Source: an uncultured Oscillospiraceae bacterium
GTDB taxonomy: Bacteria; Bacillota; Clostridia; Oscillospirales; Ruminococcaceae
Reading direction: 5' to 3'
NCBI GenBank assembly: GCA_934513685.1
Contig: CAKSWY010000004.1
Location: 1 to 64,000 of the forward strand
DNA: 64,000 nucleotides
Below the pieces are notes generated by a model, which searched no databases, had not been told where the DNA came from, and saw only the letters and a list, made by a program, of their open reading frames with translations. The position numbers and the translations under genes were made by a program. The stretch's first letter is position 1. Every line of letters begins with the position of its first letter. Shown piece by piece: positions 13,899-23,831 of the stretch.

Positions 13899-15165
13899 AT
13901 TCAGCCTCAGCGCCTTTCTGGACGACCCCCGCGGGCGGGCGGCGCTGGCGCTGCTGATTGCGGTGTTCACCTGGACGCTGGTGACCACGGTCATCAACCC
14001 AGGCACCACCCAGACCTACAGCGGTGTTCCGGTGGATTACAGCTACGGAACCAGCGATTACACCAGCCAGGGGCTGGACATTGTGAAAAAGCCGGACTAT
14101 AAAGTGCGGGTGACCTGCACCGGCAACGGCTCGGTGCTGGGCGGCCTGGACGCCTCGGACTTTATTGTGTATCCGGATTACTCGGTGGTGACCGGAAGCG
14201 GCGAGGTGACACTGCCGCTGAAGGTTCGCATGGCGGACGGCAGCCTGGAAAACCAGGTGAAGGTGGAACTGACCGACGGCCAGTCCAGCACCGTGGATGT
14301 GATTCTGGACAAGGTGGTGGAGCGGACATTCGTTGTGACCACCGATGTGAGCGATTTGAAACCGGCCAGCGGCTATGTGCTGAATTCGGTGAGCTGCTCG
14401 CCCTCGGAGATCACCATTCAGGGGCCGGAAACCGAACTGAACCAGATCAGCAAGGTCACCGCGCCGGTCACCATGGACAGCGAGCTTTCCGACAGTGCCG
14501 TGGTGCAGGTGGATCTGGAATACACCGACCAGGAGGGCAACCCCCTTCAGCTGGAATATGCCGAAACTTCGGCCGACCGAGCCAGCGTGAGTTTCTCGGT
14601 GTATCAGCTGGCAAACCTGCCCCTGACGGTGGACTTTTTGAACGCCCCTCCGGGCTTTGACGTGAGCAAGCTGCCCTACACCCTGTCGCAGCAGACGCTG
14701 ACCGTGGCCGGCCCGGCCCGGCAGATCGCCACCATGACGAGCCTTTCGGTGGGCTACTTTGACCTGAGCACCTTTGAGCTGGATAAGGACTGGCCCATGA
14801 GCATCGAGCTGCCGGAAAACATTGTCAGCCAGGAGAATGTGACGGCGGTTACCCTCAGCTTTGATTCCTCCAATCTGGCTCGGAAGGTGCTGAACGTGAG
14901 CCGGGACAACATCCGGGTCATCAATCTGCCCGCCAATTACCAGCTGGAGCCGGAAAACACCCGCATCAACAATGTGACCCTCATCGGCCCCAAGGACGAG
15001 ATCGCGGGCCTGTCCGCTTCCAGTGTGGTGGCCCAGATCGACGCGCAGGACATTCAGGTGTCGGTGGGCAAGCAGAACCTGACGGTGCAGATCTATGTGC
15101 CGGCGGCCTCCGGCGTGTTCGCTGTGGGCAGCTACACCGTGGAATGCAACATCACCTCGCGCTGA
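13885..15165 (+). CDS. cdaR: CdaA regulator CdaR (YbbR-domain protein)
   Basis: A 426-aa single-pass protein: one N-terminal membrane anchor (~18-40), then extracytoplasmic YbbR repeats (about four, each ~80-90 aa), recognisable from periodic segments such as VRVTCTGNGSVL, VVTTDVSDLKPASGYVL, LTVDFLNAPPGFDV and VINLPANYQLEP. CdaR binds CdaA and adjusts cyclase activity. It overlaps cdaA by 14 nt. The usual third gene glmM is absent; an FAD-dependent oxidoreductase follows instead. Confidence 0.9.
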   Translation: MKKNKFSLSAFLDDPRGRAALALLIAVFTWTLVTTVINPGTTQTYSGVPVDYSYGTSDYTSQGLDIVKKPDYKVRVTCTGNGSVLGGLDASDFIVYPDYSVVTGSGEVTLPLKVRMADGSLENQVKVELTDGQSSTVDVILDKVVERTFVVTTDVSDLKPASGYVLNSVSCSPSEITIQGPETELNQISKVTAPVTMDSELSDSAVVQVDLEYTDQEGNPLQLEYAETSADRASVSFSVYQLANLPLTVDFLNAPPGFDVSKLPYTLSQQTLTVAGPARQIATMTSLSVGYFDLSTFELDKDWPMSIELPENIVSQENVTAVTLSFDSSNLARKVLNVSRDNIRVINLPANYQLEPENTRINNVTLIGPKDEIAGLSASSVVAQIDAQDIQVSVGKQNLTVQIYVPAASGVFAVGSYTVECNITSR

Positions 15166-15223
15166 GCGGCGATTCCAGCCGACAAAGGCGCCCGTGAAAC
15201 GAGAAATAGAAACGAGACCCAGT

Positions 15224-16810
15224 ATGCTTTTGGTACGCAACATTCGGCTGCCGCTCTCCTGTATGGAGCGGCAGGCCGTGCAGGAGGCCCTGCGCATTCT
15301 GCATCTGCCCGCCGCCGCCGTGCGGGAGAGCGGCATTGCAAAAATTTCGGTGGATGCCCGGCATCGCAAGCCGGTGCTGGTGTACACCGTAGCCATCACA
15401 CTCAACGACGAGGGTGCGGAACCGGCTTATGCCGGGGCTGCGCCCTGCGTTGCTGTATCCAAACCGGTGCAGCTGATTCTGCCAAAGGGCGAAAAGACGC
15501 TGAAAAACCGCCCGGTGGTGTGCGGCCTTGGGCCGGCGGGCCTGTTCTGTGCCCTGCTGCTGGCCCGGCAGGGGCTGCGGCCGTTGGTGCTGGAGCGCGG
15601 CCCGGCACTGGAAGAGCGGGTGAAGGCGGTGGAGCATTTTTCCGCCACCGGCGAACTGAACCCCAACGCCAACATCCAGTTCGGTGAGGGCGGCGCCGGT
15701 ACCTTTTCGGACGGCAAGCTCACCACCCGCATTGGGGATGAGCTGTGCGGCTTTGTCACCGAGACCTTTCTGCAGCACGGCGCCCCGGCGGAGATCGCCA
15801 TCCGGCAGAAGCCCCATGTGGGCACCGACCTGCTGCGGCAGGTCATTGCCTCCATTCGGCGAGAAATCGAGCAGCTGGGCGGCGAGGTGCGGTTCAACAC
15901 GGCCCTCACCGGCCTGACGGTGAAAAACGGGCGTCTTGCGGGCATCGAGACCACGGAGGGCGCACTGCCCTGTGAGGTGCTGGTGCTGGCGGTGGGGCAT
16001 TCGGCCCGGGATACCTTTGCCATGCTGCAGGCGAGCGGCCTGAACCTCACTTGCAAGCCCTTTTCGGTGGGCTTCCGGGCCGAGCACCTGCAAACTGCCA
16101 TTGAAGAAAGCCTGTACCACGAGGCGGCGGGGCACCCGGCCCTGCCCCATGGCGAGTATCAGCTCAGCCAGCAGGTGGGCGGGCGGTGCGTGTATACCTT
16201 CTGTATGTGCCCGGGCGGCCAGGTGGTGGCTTCGGCCAGCGAAGAGGGCGGCGTGGTCACCAACGGTATGAGCTACCATGCCCGTGACGGCAAAAATGCC
16301 AACGCGGCGGTGGTGGTCAGCGTGGACGGCCGCGACTTCGATCAGGACCCGGCACGGGCCATTGCCTTCCAGCGTCGGCTGGAGCAGGCGGCCTACCGGG
16401 CGGGTGGCGGCGGATATGCAGCCCCGGCGGAAAATGTGCCCAGCTTTCTGGCCGGGCAGGGGCGGCTGACCATCGGCCGGGTGCAGCCCACCTATGACCG
16501 GGGCGTGACCCCCTATGATCTGGGCAGTCTGCTGCCGGAAGAACTGGCTTCCACCATGCGCACCGGCCTTTCCGCCTTTGAGCGGAAAATCGCCGGGTAT
16601 ACGGCGCCGGACGCCATTTTGACCGGATTGGAAACGCGAACTTCCAGCCCGGTGCGCCTGCCCCGCGGGGAGGACTTTCAGGCGCTGGACCTGCCGGGGC
16701 TGTACCCCTGCGGCGAGGGTGCAGGCTACGCCGGCGGCATTATGAGCGCGGCGGTGGACGGCCTGCGCGTGGCCCGGGCCATTCTGGGCCAGTACAAGGC
16801 CGGAGACTGA
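15224..16810 (+). CDS. FAD-dependent oxidoreductase (COG2509-type, uncharacterised)
   Basis: A 528-aa flavoprotein of the uncharacterised NAD(FAD)-utilising dehydrogenase family commonly found near ybbR and glmM in Clostridia. After an N-terminal ~85-residue domain, the FAD-binding fold starts at VVCGLGPAGLFCALLLARQG (GxGxxG), followed by LVLERGP. The family stretch NANIQFGEGGAGTFSDGKL and a C-terminal FAD motif (YPCGEGAGYAGGIMSAAVDG) are present. The substrate is unknown. I set the start at ATG 15224; the ribosome site is weak (GAAACGAGA) and the frame opens further upstream inside cdaR. Confidence 0.82.
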   Translation: MLLVRNIRLPLSCMERQAVQEALRILHLPAAAVRESGIAKISVDARHRKPVLVYTVAITLNDEGAEPAYAGAAPCVAVSKPVQLILPKGEKTLKNRPVVCGLGPAGLFCALLLARQGLRPLVLERGPALEERVKAVEHFSATGELNPNANIQFGEGGAGTFSDGKLTTRIGDELCGFVTETFLQHGAPAEIAIRQKPHVGTDLLRQVIASIRREIEQLGGEVRFNTALTGLTVKNGRLAGIETTEGALPCEVLVLAVGHSARDTFAMLQASGLNLTCKPFSVGFRAEHLQTAIEESLYHEAAGHPALPHGEYQLSQQVGGRCVYTFCMCPGGQVVASASEEGGVVTNGMSYHARDGKNANAAVVVSVDGRDFDQDPARAIAFQRRLEQAAYRAGGGGYAAPAENVPSFLAGQGRLTIGRVQPTYDRGVTPYDLGSLLPEELASTMRTGLSAFERKIAGYTAPDAILTGLETRTSSPVRLPRGEDFQALDLPGLYPCGEGAGYAGGIMSAAVDGLRVARAILGQYKAGD

Positions 16811-16950
16811 GCCTTGCGGGCGCTGCCGGCCGCGGCGTTTGGATGAGGCCGGAAGCCGCCCTTAAAGACTTTAAATAAGTAAAAACGATTTAAAAAGAAC
16901 TTTCGTGAATTTATCAAATTCCGTGAGCATCAACAGGAGGAACAGATCCG

Positions 16951-18987
16951 ATGACATACCGTGCCTGGCAAGTGAACCGCCCCGATGAGCAGGCTGCCGC
17001 GAAGCTGGCGGCTCAGATCGGTGCGCCAAAATTGCTGGCGCGGGTGCTGACCGCCCGTGGTTTGGACACGCCGGAAAAGGCCATGGGGCTGCTGGGGCAG
17101 GACGCGCCCCTCACCGACCCCATGCTCATGAAGGACATGGACAAAGCCGTGGAGCGCATTCTGCGCGCCATTGACGATGAAGAGAAGATGGTGGTGTTCG
17201 GCGATTACGATGTGGACGGCGTGACCGCCACGGCGCTGCTCTACTCCCATCTGCGCAATATGGGTGCGGATGTGCGCTGTATGCTGCCCAGCCGGGAAGG
17301 GGAGGGCTACGGGCTTTCCGAAAAGGTGATCCGCAGCCTGGCCGATAAGGGCTACCGGCTCATCATCACGGTGGACAACGGCATTTCTGCCGGGGCCGAG
17401 GCGGAGCTGGCCGCCCAGCTGGGCCTTGATCTGGTGGTGACGGACCACCACCTGCCGCCCCAGCAGCTGCCCGAAGCCGTTGCCGTGGTGGACCCCATGC
17501 GCGCCGACGACGAAAGTCCGTACAAGGGCTTTTCGGGCGCAGGCGTGGCCTTCAAGCTGTGCTGTGCGTTGGACGGCTGCCCGCCGGAGGAGCTGCTGGA
17601 TTTCTGCGGTGACCTGGCGGCCATCGGAACGGTGGCGGACGTGATGGACCTGACCGGCGAGAACCGCACGCTGGTGCGCCGCGGGCTGGAAGCGCTGCAG
17701 AATTCCGGGCGGCCGGGCATTGAGGCCCTGCTGGAAGTCAGCGGCATGGGCGGGCGCACGGTGACGGCGGACACCATCAGCTACACGCTGGCCCCACGCC
17801 TGAACGCGGCCGGCCGGATGGACAGCGCTGCTTTGGCGCTGCAGCTGCTGCTGTGTGAGGATGCCGAGCGGGCGGCCGACCTGGCCGGCCGGCTGAACCA
17901 GTGCAATCAGGACCGGCAGAACGCGGAGCAGGAAATTCTGGCCCGGGTGAACGAGCAGCTGGATGCCGACCCCGCCCGGAAGAACGACCGGGTGCTGGTG
18001 GTGTGGGGCGATGCCTTCCACCCCGGCGTGACCGGAATTGTGGCCAGCCGCCTGGTGGAGCGCTACGGCCGCCCGGCCATCGTCATTTCCATGCAGGGAG
18101 ACGAGGGCAAGGGCAGCGGCCGCAGCATTGAGGGCTTCCACCTGCACCAGGCCATTTCGGCCTGTCAGGAGATGCTGGTGCGCTTCGGCGGCCATGCCCT
18201 GGCGGCCGGGCTTTCCATCCGGCGGGAGAATCTGGAAGCCTTCCGGAAGCAGATCAACGCCTGGGCGGCCAAAACGTACCCGCTGCCTCAGCAGCCGCCC
18301 CTGCGGCTGGATGTGCCGGTAAGGCTGGACGAGGTGACGGTGGAAGAGGTGCAGGGGCTGGACTATCTGGCCCCCTGCGGCCACGGCAACCCGGCCCCGC
18401 TGTTCCTTGTGGAAAACGCCATTGTGGATGGGGTGTATCCCATGGGGGATGGCCGCCACAGCCGGGTGCGGCTGCGGCAGGGCACCGCAGGGCTGTATCT
18501 GGCCTGCTTCGGCGTTGCCCCGGCCAACATCCCGTATCAGCCCGGAGACCGGGTGGACGCGGCGGTGAGCTTCTCCGTTTATGAGGGCCGCAACGGGCCG
18601 ATGGTCTCCGGCCGCGCCCGGGAGCTTCGCCCGGCGGGGATGGGCAATGAGCCGGCCCGTCAGGCGGCCCTGTATGAGGCATGGCGCAGCGGGGCCCATC
18701 TGGATGGGCAGCAGCGCACCCTGCTGAAGCCCGAGCGGGACGACACCGTGGCCCTGTACCGCCAGCTGCGCAGCGGCCGGGTGGACGCAAACGACCTGCA
18801 GCCGCTGTTTGCCCGCATGGGCCCCCAGCTGACGGGCAAAACGCTGGTGAGTCTGGAAGCGCTGACCGAGCTGAACCTGATCGCGGTGGAGGAGACCGAG
18901 GGCGCGCGCCGGTACGTGCTGGTGCCCACCAAAGAGAAAAAGGACTTGACCAGCGCTCCGGTGCTGCGGGCGATGATGGAGGAATGA
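16951..18987 (+). CDS. recJ: single-stranded-DNA exonuclease RecJ
   Basis: A 678-aa 5'-3' ssDNA exonuclease of the DHH superfamily, acting in recombination and repair. Catalytic motifs: FGDYDVDGVTA near 90, VDNGI, TDHH (DHH motif), DPMR and GTVADVMDL, then DHHA1 with GGHALAAG and an OB-fold (~470-560). A C-terminal helical extension of ~100 aa is present, as in Firmicute RecJ. GGAGG precedes the start by about 10 nt. The 140-nt upstream gap is AT-rich with no clear promoter. Only 3 nt separate its stop from rel. Confidence 0.94.
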   Translation: MTYRAWQVNRPDEQAAAKLAAQIGAPKLLARVLTARGLDTPEKAMGLLGQDAPLTDPMLMKDMDKAVERILRAIDDEEKMVVFGDYDVDGVTATALLYSHLRNMGADVRCMLPSREGEGYGLSEKVIRSLADKGYRLIITVDNGISAGAEAELAAQLGLDLVVTDHHLPPQQLPEAVAVVDPMRADDESPYKGFSGAGVAFKLCCALDGCPPEELLDFCGDLAAIGTVADVMDLTGENRTLVRRGLEALQNSGRPGIEALLEVSGMGGRTVTADTISYTLAPRLNAAGRMDSAALALQLLLCEDAERAADLAGRLNQCNQDRQNAEQEILARVNEQLDADPARKNDRVLVVWGDAFHPGVTGIVASRLVERYGRPAIVISMQGDEGKGSGRSIEGFHLHQAISACQEMLVRFGGHALAAGLSIRRENLEAFRKQINAWAAKTYPLPQQPPLRLDVPVRLDEVTVEEVQGLDYLAPCGHGNPAPLFLVENAIVDGVYPMGDGRHSRVRLRQGTAGLYLACFGVAPANIPYQPGDRVDAAVSFSVYEGRNGPMVSGRARELRPAGMGNEPARQAALYEAWRSGAHLDGQQRTLLKPERDDTVALYRQLRSGRVDANDLQPLFARMGPQLTGKTLVSLEALTELNLIAVEETEGARRYVLVPTKEKKDLTSAPVLRAMMEE

Positions 18988-18990
18988 TGC

Positions 18991-21174
18991 ATGGCTGAGT
19001 ATATTGTGTACGACGATCTGGCCCATGCCCTTGAAAATTCGGGCCGGCCTTACAATGTTGAAATGATCCACAAGGCTTACCAGCTGGCAGAAAAGGCCCA
19101 CGAGGGGCAGTTCCGCCGCAGCGGCGAGCCGTACATCTGCCATCCGTTGCATGTGGCCTGCCTGCTGGTGGATCTGGGAATGGACTCGGAGAGTGTGGCG
19201 GGCGGCCTTCTTCACGATGTGGTGGAGGACACCGCCGTTACCGTCAACGAGATCAGCAGCCAGTTCGGCCCGGATGTGGCCCTGCTGGTGGACGGCGTGA
19301 CCAAGCTGACCAAATTGAAGTTCTCCTCTGTGGAGGAGCAGCAGGCCGAAAACCTGCGCAAGATGCTGCTGGCCATGAGCCAGGACGTGCGGGTGATGAT
19401 CATCAAGCTGTGTGACCGGCTGCACAATATGCGCACCGGCGATGCCTGGCCGGAGCAGAAGCGCCGGGACAAGGCCAAGGAGACCATGGAGGTGTACGCC
19501 CCCATTGCTCACCGCCTGGGCATCAGCAGCATCAAGGAAGAGCTGGAAGACCGCAGCCTACAGTATCTGGACCCCGTTGGCTACAACGAGATCAAGGAAC
19601 AGCTGGCCAAGCACCGCGGCAATGAATTTCTGGAGCATGTGAGCCATGCCATTCAGGAGCGCCTGAAGGAAAACGGCATGGAGAATGCCTACATGAAGCG
19701 CCGGGTCAAGAGCATTTACGGCATTTACCGCAAGACCATCATGCAGAAAAAGGAGTTTGATGAGATCTACGACGTGTATGCCGTGCGCATCATTCTGGAC
19801 TCGGTGGCCGAGTGCTACAATGCGCTGGGTGTGATCCACGATATGTACCACCCGCTGCCCAACCGCTTCAAGGACTATATTTCCACCCCTAAGCCTAATA
19901 TGTACCAGTCGCTGCACACCACGGTCATCGGCCACGAGGGACTGCCCTTTGAAGTGCAGATCCGTACCTGGGAGATGGATCAGGTGGCGGAATACGGCGT
20001 GGCCGCCCACTGGAAGTACAAGGCGGGTGTGCAGGGCAAGGACAAGCTGGACGACCGCCTGGCCTGGGTGCGCCAGCTGCTGGAAAGCCAGCGGGATTCC
20101 AGCGACGTGGGCGACATCCTGCGCGACTTGAAGGGCGACCTGCTGCCCGAAGAGGTGTTTGCCTTTACGCCCCGGGGCGATGTGATCGCCCTGCCCACCG
20201 GCGCTACGGTCATCGATTTTGCCTACGCCATTCACTCGGCGGTGGGCAACCGGATGATCGGCGCCAAAGTAAACAGCAAGATGGTTCCCATTGACCACAA
20301 GGTGGCCACCGGCGAGATCATCGAGATCGTCACCGGCCCGGCGGACAAGGGCCCCAGCCGCGACTGGCTGAAGATCGTGGCAACCAGTGAGGCCAAGAAC
20401 AAGATCCGCAACTGGTTCAAGAAGGAGCGGCGGGAGGAGAACATTCAGGAGGGCCGCACCGCCTTGGAGCGGGAGATGCGCCGTGCCCTGGTGAACATTC
20501 CGCCCGAAAAGTGGGACGAGTTTATGGGCGAGATCGCCCGCCGCCAGCGCATGAACAATCCGGATGAGATGTATGCAGCCATCGGCTACGGCGGCCTGCA
20601 GATCAGCCGCATCATGGGCAAGATCAAGGACGAGTACACCAAAATGCGGGAGGCGGAGGCCGAAGCCGAGGCCGCCAAGAACTTCACGGTGGAGGATGTG
20701 TCCATTCACCGCACCCACACCAGCGACGGCGTGGTGGTGGAAGGCATTGACAACTGCCTGGTGAAGTTCGCCAAGTGCTGCAACCCGCTGCCTGGCGATA
20801 AGATCGTGGGCTTCATCACCCGCGGCTATGGCGTGTCCATCCACAAGCAGGACTGCGCCAATGCCCAGCAGAGCATGAAGCAGCCTGAGAATTCCGCCCG
20901 CTGGGTAAAGGCTTACTGGGAGGACAGTGCCTCTGCACAGGAGCCGTTCAAGGCGGCGCTGGAGATCTACGCCGAGGATCGGGACGGTATTTTCGGCGAG
21001 TTGGCCATGGCGCTGTCCGACCTGCGGGTGCCCATCTATGCGGTGAACGCCCGGCAGGGGGAGAACGACAAGGCCTTTATGAATGTGACCGTGGGCATTG
21101 CCAACACCGAGCACCTGAACAACGTGGTGGCAAAGCTGCGCAAGATCCGCGGGGTCATCTCGGTGACCCGCTGA
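18991..21174 (+). CDS. rel: bifunctional (p)ppGpp synthetase/hydrolase Rel
   Basis: A 727-aa long-form RelA/SpoT homologue that makes and degrades (p)ppGpp. The N-terminal HD hydrolase is intact (HPLHVACLL, LLHDVVEDT). The synthetase (~230-360) contains RVKSIYGIYRK, YDVYAVRII and KPNMYQSLHTTV. The TGS domain (~385-450) has FTPRGDVIALPTGATVIDFAY. Then come the helical and zinc-finger-like region (VKFAKCCNPLPGD) and a C-terminal ACT domain (~650-727). Both catalytic halves look functional. The ribosome site GGAGG lies in the last codons of recJ. Confidence 0.96.
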   Translation: MAEYIVYDDLAHALENSGRPYNVEMIHKAYQLAEKAHEGQFRRSGEPYICHPLHVACLLVDLGMDSESVAGGLLHDVVEDTAVTVNEISSQFGPDVALLVDGVTKLTKLKFSSVEEQQAENLRKMLLAMSQDVRVMIIKLCDRLHNMRTGDAWPEQKRRDKAKETMEVYAPIAHRLGISSIKEELEDRSLQYLDPVGYNEIKEQLAKHRGNEFLEHVSHAIQERLKENGMENAYMKRRVKSIYGIYRKTIMQKKEFDEIYDVYAVRIILDSVAECYNALGVIHDMYHPLPNRFKDYISTPKPNMYQSLHTTVIGHEGLPFEVQIRTWEMDQVAEYGVAAHWKYKAGVQGKDKLDDRLAWVRQLLESQRDSSDVGDILRDLKGDLLPEEVFAFTPRGDVIALPTGATVIDFAYAIHSAVGNRMIGAKVNSKMVPIDHKVATGEIIEIVTGPADKGPSRDWLKIVATSEAKNKIRNWFKKERREENIQEGRTALEREMRRALVNIPPEKWDEFMGEIARRQRMNNPDEMYAAIGYGGLQISRIMGKIKDEYTKMREAEAEAEAAKNFTVEDVSIHRTHTSDGVVVEGIDNCLVKFAKCCNPLPGDKIVGFITRGYGVSIHKQDCANAQQSMKQPENSARWVKAYWEDSASAQEPFKAALEIYAEDRDGIFGELAMALSDLRVPIYAVNARQGENDKAFMNVTVGIANTEHLNNVVAKLRKIRGVISVTR

Positions 21175-21198
21175 TCACAGATAAAAGGAGAGTGCCGA

Positions 21199-21648
21199 AT
21201 GCGTGCAGTGCTGCAGCGGGTCAGCCGCGCCAGTGTGATCGTGAACGGGGGAGAGCCCCGAAAAATTGGGCCGGGGCTGGTCATTTTGCTGGGCGTGCGG
21301 GACACCGACACCCTGCAAATTGTGCCGAAACTGGCGGAAAAGTGCGCACATCTGCGCATTTTTCCCGATGAGGCGGGCAAGCTGAACCGCAGTGCGGTGG
21401 AACTTGGCTATGAAGCTCTGGTGGTGAGCAACTTTACCCTGTACGGGGATTCCAGCCGGGGCAAGCGGCCCAGCTTTATCCATGCTGCCAAACAGCCGCT
21501 CTCGGTGGACGGGTACGAGCTGTTCCTGAAGGAGCTGGGAAAGCAGGGGCTGGCCGGCATTCAGCACGGCGAGTTCGGCGCGGATATGCAGGTGGAGCTG
21601 GTCAACGACGGCCCGATTACGCTGGTTCTGGATACGGACGAGTGGTAA
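21199..21648 (+). CDS. dtd: D-aminoacyl-tRNA deacylase
   Basis: A 149-aa DTD that removes D-amino acids (and Gly from tRNA-Ala) mischarged on tRNA. It has the family segments MRAVLQRVSRASV, GLVILLGV, VSNFTLYGD, GKRPSF and the active-site NDGPIT near the C-terminus (NGPVT-type motif). It lies 24 nt after rel with AAAAGGAG upstream; rel-dtd adjacency is common in Firmicutes. Confidence 0.94.
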   Translation: MRAVLQRVSRASVIVNGGEPRKIGPGLVILLGVRDTDTLQIVPKLAEKCAHLRIFPDEAGKLNRSAVELGYEALVVSNFTLYGDSSRGKRPSFIHAAKQPLSVDGYELFLKELGKQGLAGIQHGEFGADMQVELVNDGPITLVLDTDEW

Positions 21649-21789
21649 ACTGCTCCCCAAAATGAGCTGATTGGATAAAAGTTCACAAAAAATTTGACAT
21701 TTTTGCCCAGTTTGTGGGTTCTGTTCAACAATTTATTCATATCTGCGGGGTACAATAAGGGTACCAACCGCAGGGAAGGTGAGTGTACT

Positions 21790-22392
21790 ATGCAGATGTT
21801 TCATCTGGCGGGTTTTCCGCCGTACTACACCAACAGCTTTTTGCTGATTACCGAGGCGGGCAATGCCGTGATCATTGACCCCTCCTGTGAGCCGGTGGAA
21901 TACAACCGCATTCTGGGCGAGCATGGAGCAAAGCTCACCCACATTCTGCTGACCCATGGCCATTTTGACCATGTGCCCGGCGCGGAAGAACTGCGCAAAC
22001 AGTGGGGTGCGGCGCTGTATCTGGATAAGGCGGATGCACAGGGTACCCAGCGGCTGCCCATTTCCAAGGTGGACGGAGAATACACGGACGGCGGCGAGCT
22101 GAAGGTGGACGAACTGACTTTCCGCACCTGGCACACCCCTGGGCATACCCTGGGCAGCTGGTGCTTGCTGTGCGGCAACCTGTTCTTCACCGGTGATACC
22201 CTGTTCCACGGCAGCATCGGCCGCACGGATTTTGCCGAGAGCGACCCGGAGAAAATGAAGGCCAGTCTCGAAAAGCTGAAGGCCCTGCCTCTGGCAGACG
22301 ACGTTCAGGTTCTTCCCGGCCATATGGATGCTTCCACCATGGGTGAGGAGAAGCGCTACAACCCTTACATGAGGGGGTACGCATGGAACTGA
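21790..22392 (+). CDS. metallo-beta-lactamase-fold hydrolase (glyoxalase II-like)
   Basis: A 200-aa MBL-fold protein with the HxHxDH motif (THGHFDHVPG), a later His (TPGHTLGS), Asp (FTGDTLF) and a terminal His (PGHMD), giving a complete dinuclear metal site. It resembles hydroxyacylglutathione hydrolase-like YqgX proteins; the thioester substrate is not predictable. The start at 21790 follows AAGGTGAG. It sits between dtd and hemZ, overlapping hemZ by 10 nt, as in many Clostridia. Confidence 0.9.
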   Translation: MQMFHLAGFPPYYTNSFLLITEAGNAVIIDPSCEPVEYNRILGEHGAKLTHILLTHGHFDHVPGAEELRKQWGAALYLDKADAQGTQRLPISKVDGEYTDGGELKVDELTFRTWHTPGHTLGSWCLLCGNLFFTGDTLFHGSIGRTDFAESDPEKMKASLEKLKALPLADDVQVLPGHMDASTMGEEKRYNPYMRGYAWN

Positions 22393-23831
22393 CTGTATTG
22401 GGCCTGGCCTCCGGCTATGATGTGGAGCATGTGATCCGGCTGTTTTATCCCATGGCAAAGCTGGTGCCCGGATATCACCGGGGCGGCGACCTGGTTCTGG
22501 CCCGGGCGGGCCAGCGCCACCTGCTGGCGGGCGTGCGGGAAAACGGCGTCTGCCATTGGCGGCGCGTGGTGCGGCCCGAAAACGAAAAGCCCGCGTTTGC
22601 GCTGGCCAGTCTGGTGTACGACCTGCTGCGCGAAGTAACCGGCATCCGGCCGCCCTGGGGCAAAATGACCGGGGTGCGCCCGGTGCGCATCATTCACGAC
22701 CAGAGGGCCGCCGGCCACAGCGAAGAGGACATTGCAAAGCTGTTTTTGGAGAAGTACGACTGTACCCCTGGACGGTTTGAGCTGGCCCGCGGGATCGCCG
22801 ACCGGCAGCGGCCGATTCTGGAGCGCAGCGGCCTGCGGGACTGCAGCCTGTACATCGGCATTCCGTTCTGCCCGTCCCGGTGCAGCTACTGCAGCTTTGT
22901 TTCCCGGACGGTGGAGCGGGATAAAAAGCTCATTCAGCCTTATGTGGACCATCTTTGCATGGAGCTTGAGGCCATTCGGGATCAGGTGGAGCAGATCGGC
23001 CTGAACCTGCGCACGGTGTACATCGGCGGCGGCACCCCCACCAGCCTGAGCGCCGACCAGCTTCGGCAGCTGATGGGCAAGGTGGCCCGGTGCTTTGATC
23101 TGAGCCGCCTGGAAGAGTACACGGTGGAGGCCGGCCGGCCGGACTGCACCGATCTGGAAAAGCTGCAGGTGCTGAAGGAGTACGGGGCCACCCGCATCTC
23201 CATCAATCCGCAGACCTTTGAGGATGAGGTGCTGGCCCACATCGGCCGCCGCCATACGGCGGAGGACATCCGCCGCTGCTTCTATGATGCACGGCAGGCG
23301 GGGCATACGAACATCAACATGGACCTGATTGCCGGGCTGCCCGGCGACACGGAAGAGGGCTTTGCCCGAAGCCTGGCGCAGGCCATCGCGCTGGAGCCGG
23401 AAAACATCACCGTGCATACGCTGACGTTGAAGCGGGCCTCCAGTCTGGTGATCGACCACAGCCAGGAGGATTACGCCGATGTGGCCGCCATGCTGGAACA
23501 CTGTGATGCCCTGACCAGGGCCGGTTATGTGCCCTATTACCTCTACCGCCAGAAGAACACGCTCCAGAATCTGGAGAACATCGGCTGGTGCAAGCCGGGG
23601 TATGAGGGTTACTACAATATTTATATTATGGAGGAAGTGCATTCGATCCTCTCCGCAGGGGCGGGCGGCTCCACCAAGCTGCGTCAGCCCGGCTGCGGCG
23701 AGCACATCGAGCGTATTTTCAACTATAAATATGCGAATGAATACATCAATGGGTTTGATGTGATTCTGGAGCGTAAGAGAGGAATTGGTGAGTTCTATGG
23801 CCGCTATCTGGATCCCCAAACGTCTGGTTGA
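22383..23831 (+). CDS. hemZ: HemZ-type radical SAM coproporphyrinogen dehydrogenase
   Basis: A 482-aa radical SAM enzyme of the HemZ group (HemN relative), assigned to oxygen-independent haem/porphyrin synthesis or related haem chemistry. The N-terminal ~155 aa is the HemZ-specific domain. The [4Fe-4S] motif is C163-x3-C167-x2-C170 (CPSRCSYC), followed by GGGTPTSL and the SAM-barrel strand INMDLIAGLPGDT. The C-terminus has the HemN-like segment around GYVPYYLYRQKNTLQNLENIG. It overlaps the MBL gene by 10 nt and the following kinase by 35 nt. No other haem genes are nearby. Confidence 0.9.
   Translation: MELTVLGLASGYDVEHVIRLFYPMAKLVPGYHRGGDLVLARAGQRHLLAGVRENGVCHWRRVVRPENEKPAFALASLVYDLLREVTGIRPPWGKMTGVRPVRIIHDQRAAGHSEEDIAKLFLEKYDCTPGRFELARGIADRQRPILERSGLRDCSLYIGIPFCPSRCSYCSFVSRTVERDKKLIQPYVDHLCMELEAIRDQVEQIGLNLRTVYIGGGTPTSLSADQLRQLMGKVARCFDLSRLEEYTVEAGRPDCTDLEKLQVLKEYGATRISINPQTFEDEVLAHIGRRHTAEDIRRCFYDARQAGHTNINMDLIAGLPGDTEEGFARSLAQAIALEPENITVHTLTLKRASSLVIDHSQEDYADVAAMLEHCDALTRAGYVPYYLYRQKNTLQNLENIGWCKPGYEGYYNIYIMEEVHSILSAGAGGSTKLRQPGCGEHIERIFNYKYANEYINGFDVILERKRGIGEFYGRYLDPQTSG

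Noticed and set aside
16930..19512. 860-aa open frame on the minus strand opposite recJ
   Set aside because: It is a shadow of the recJ codons in high-GC sequence. It is rich in His, Gln and Arg, has no ribosome site, and shares no family motif.
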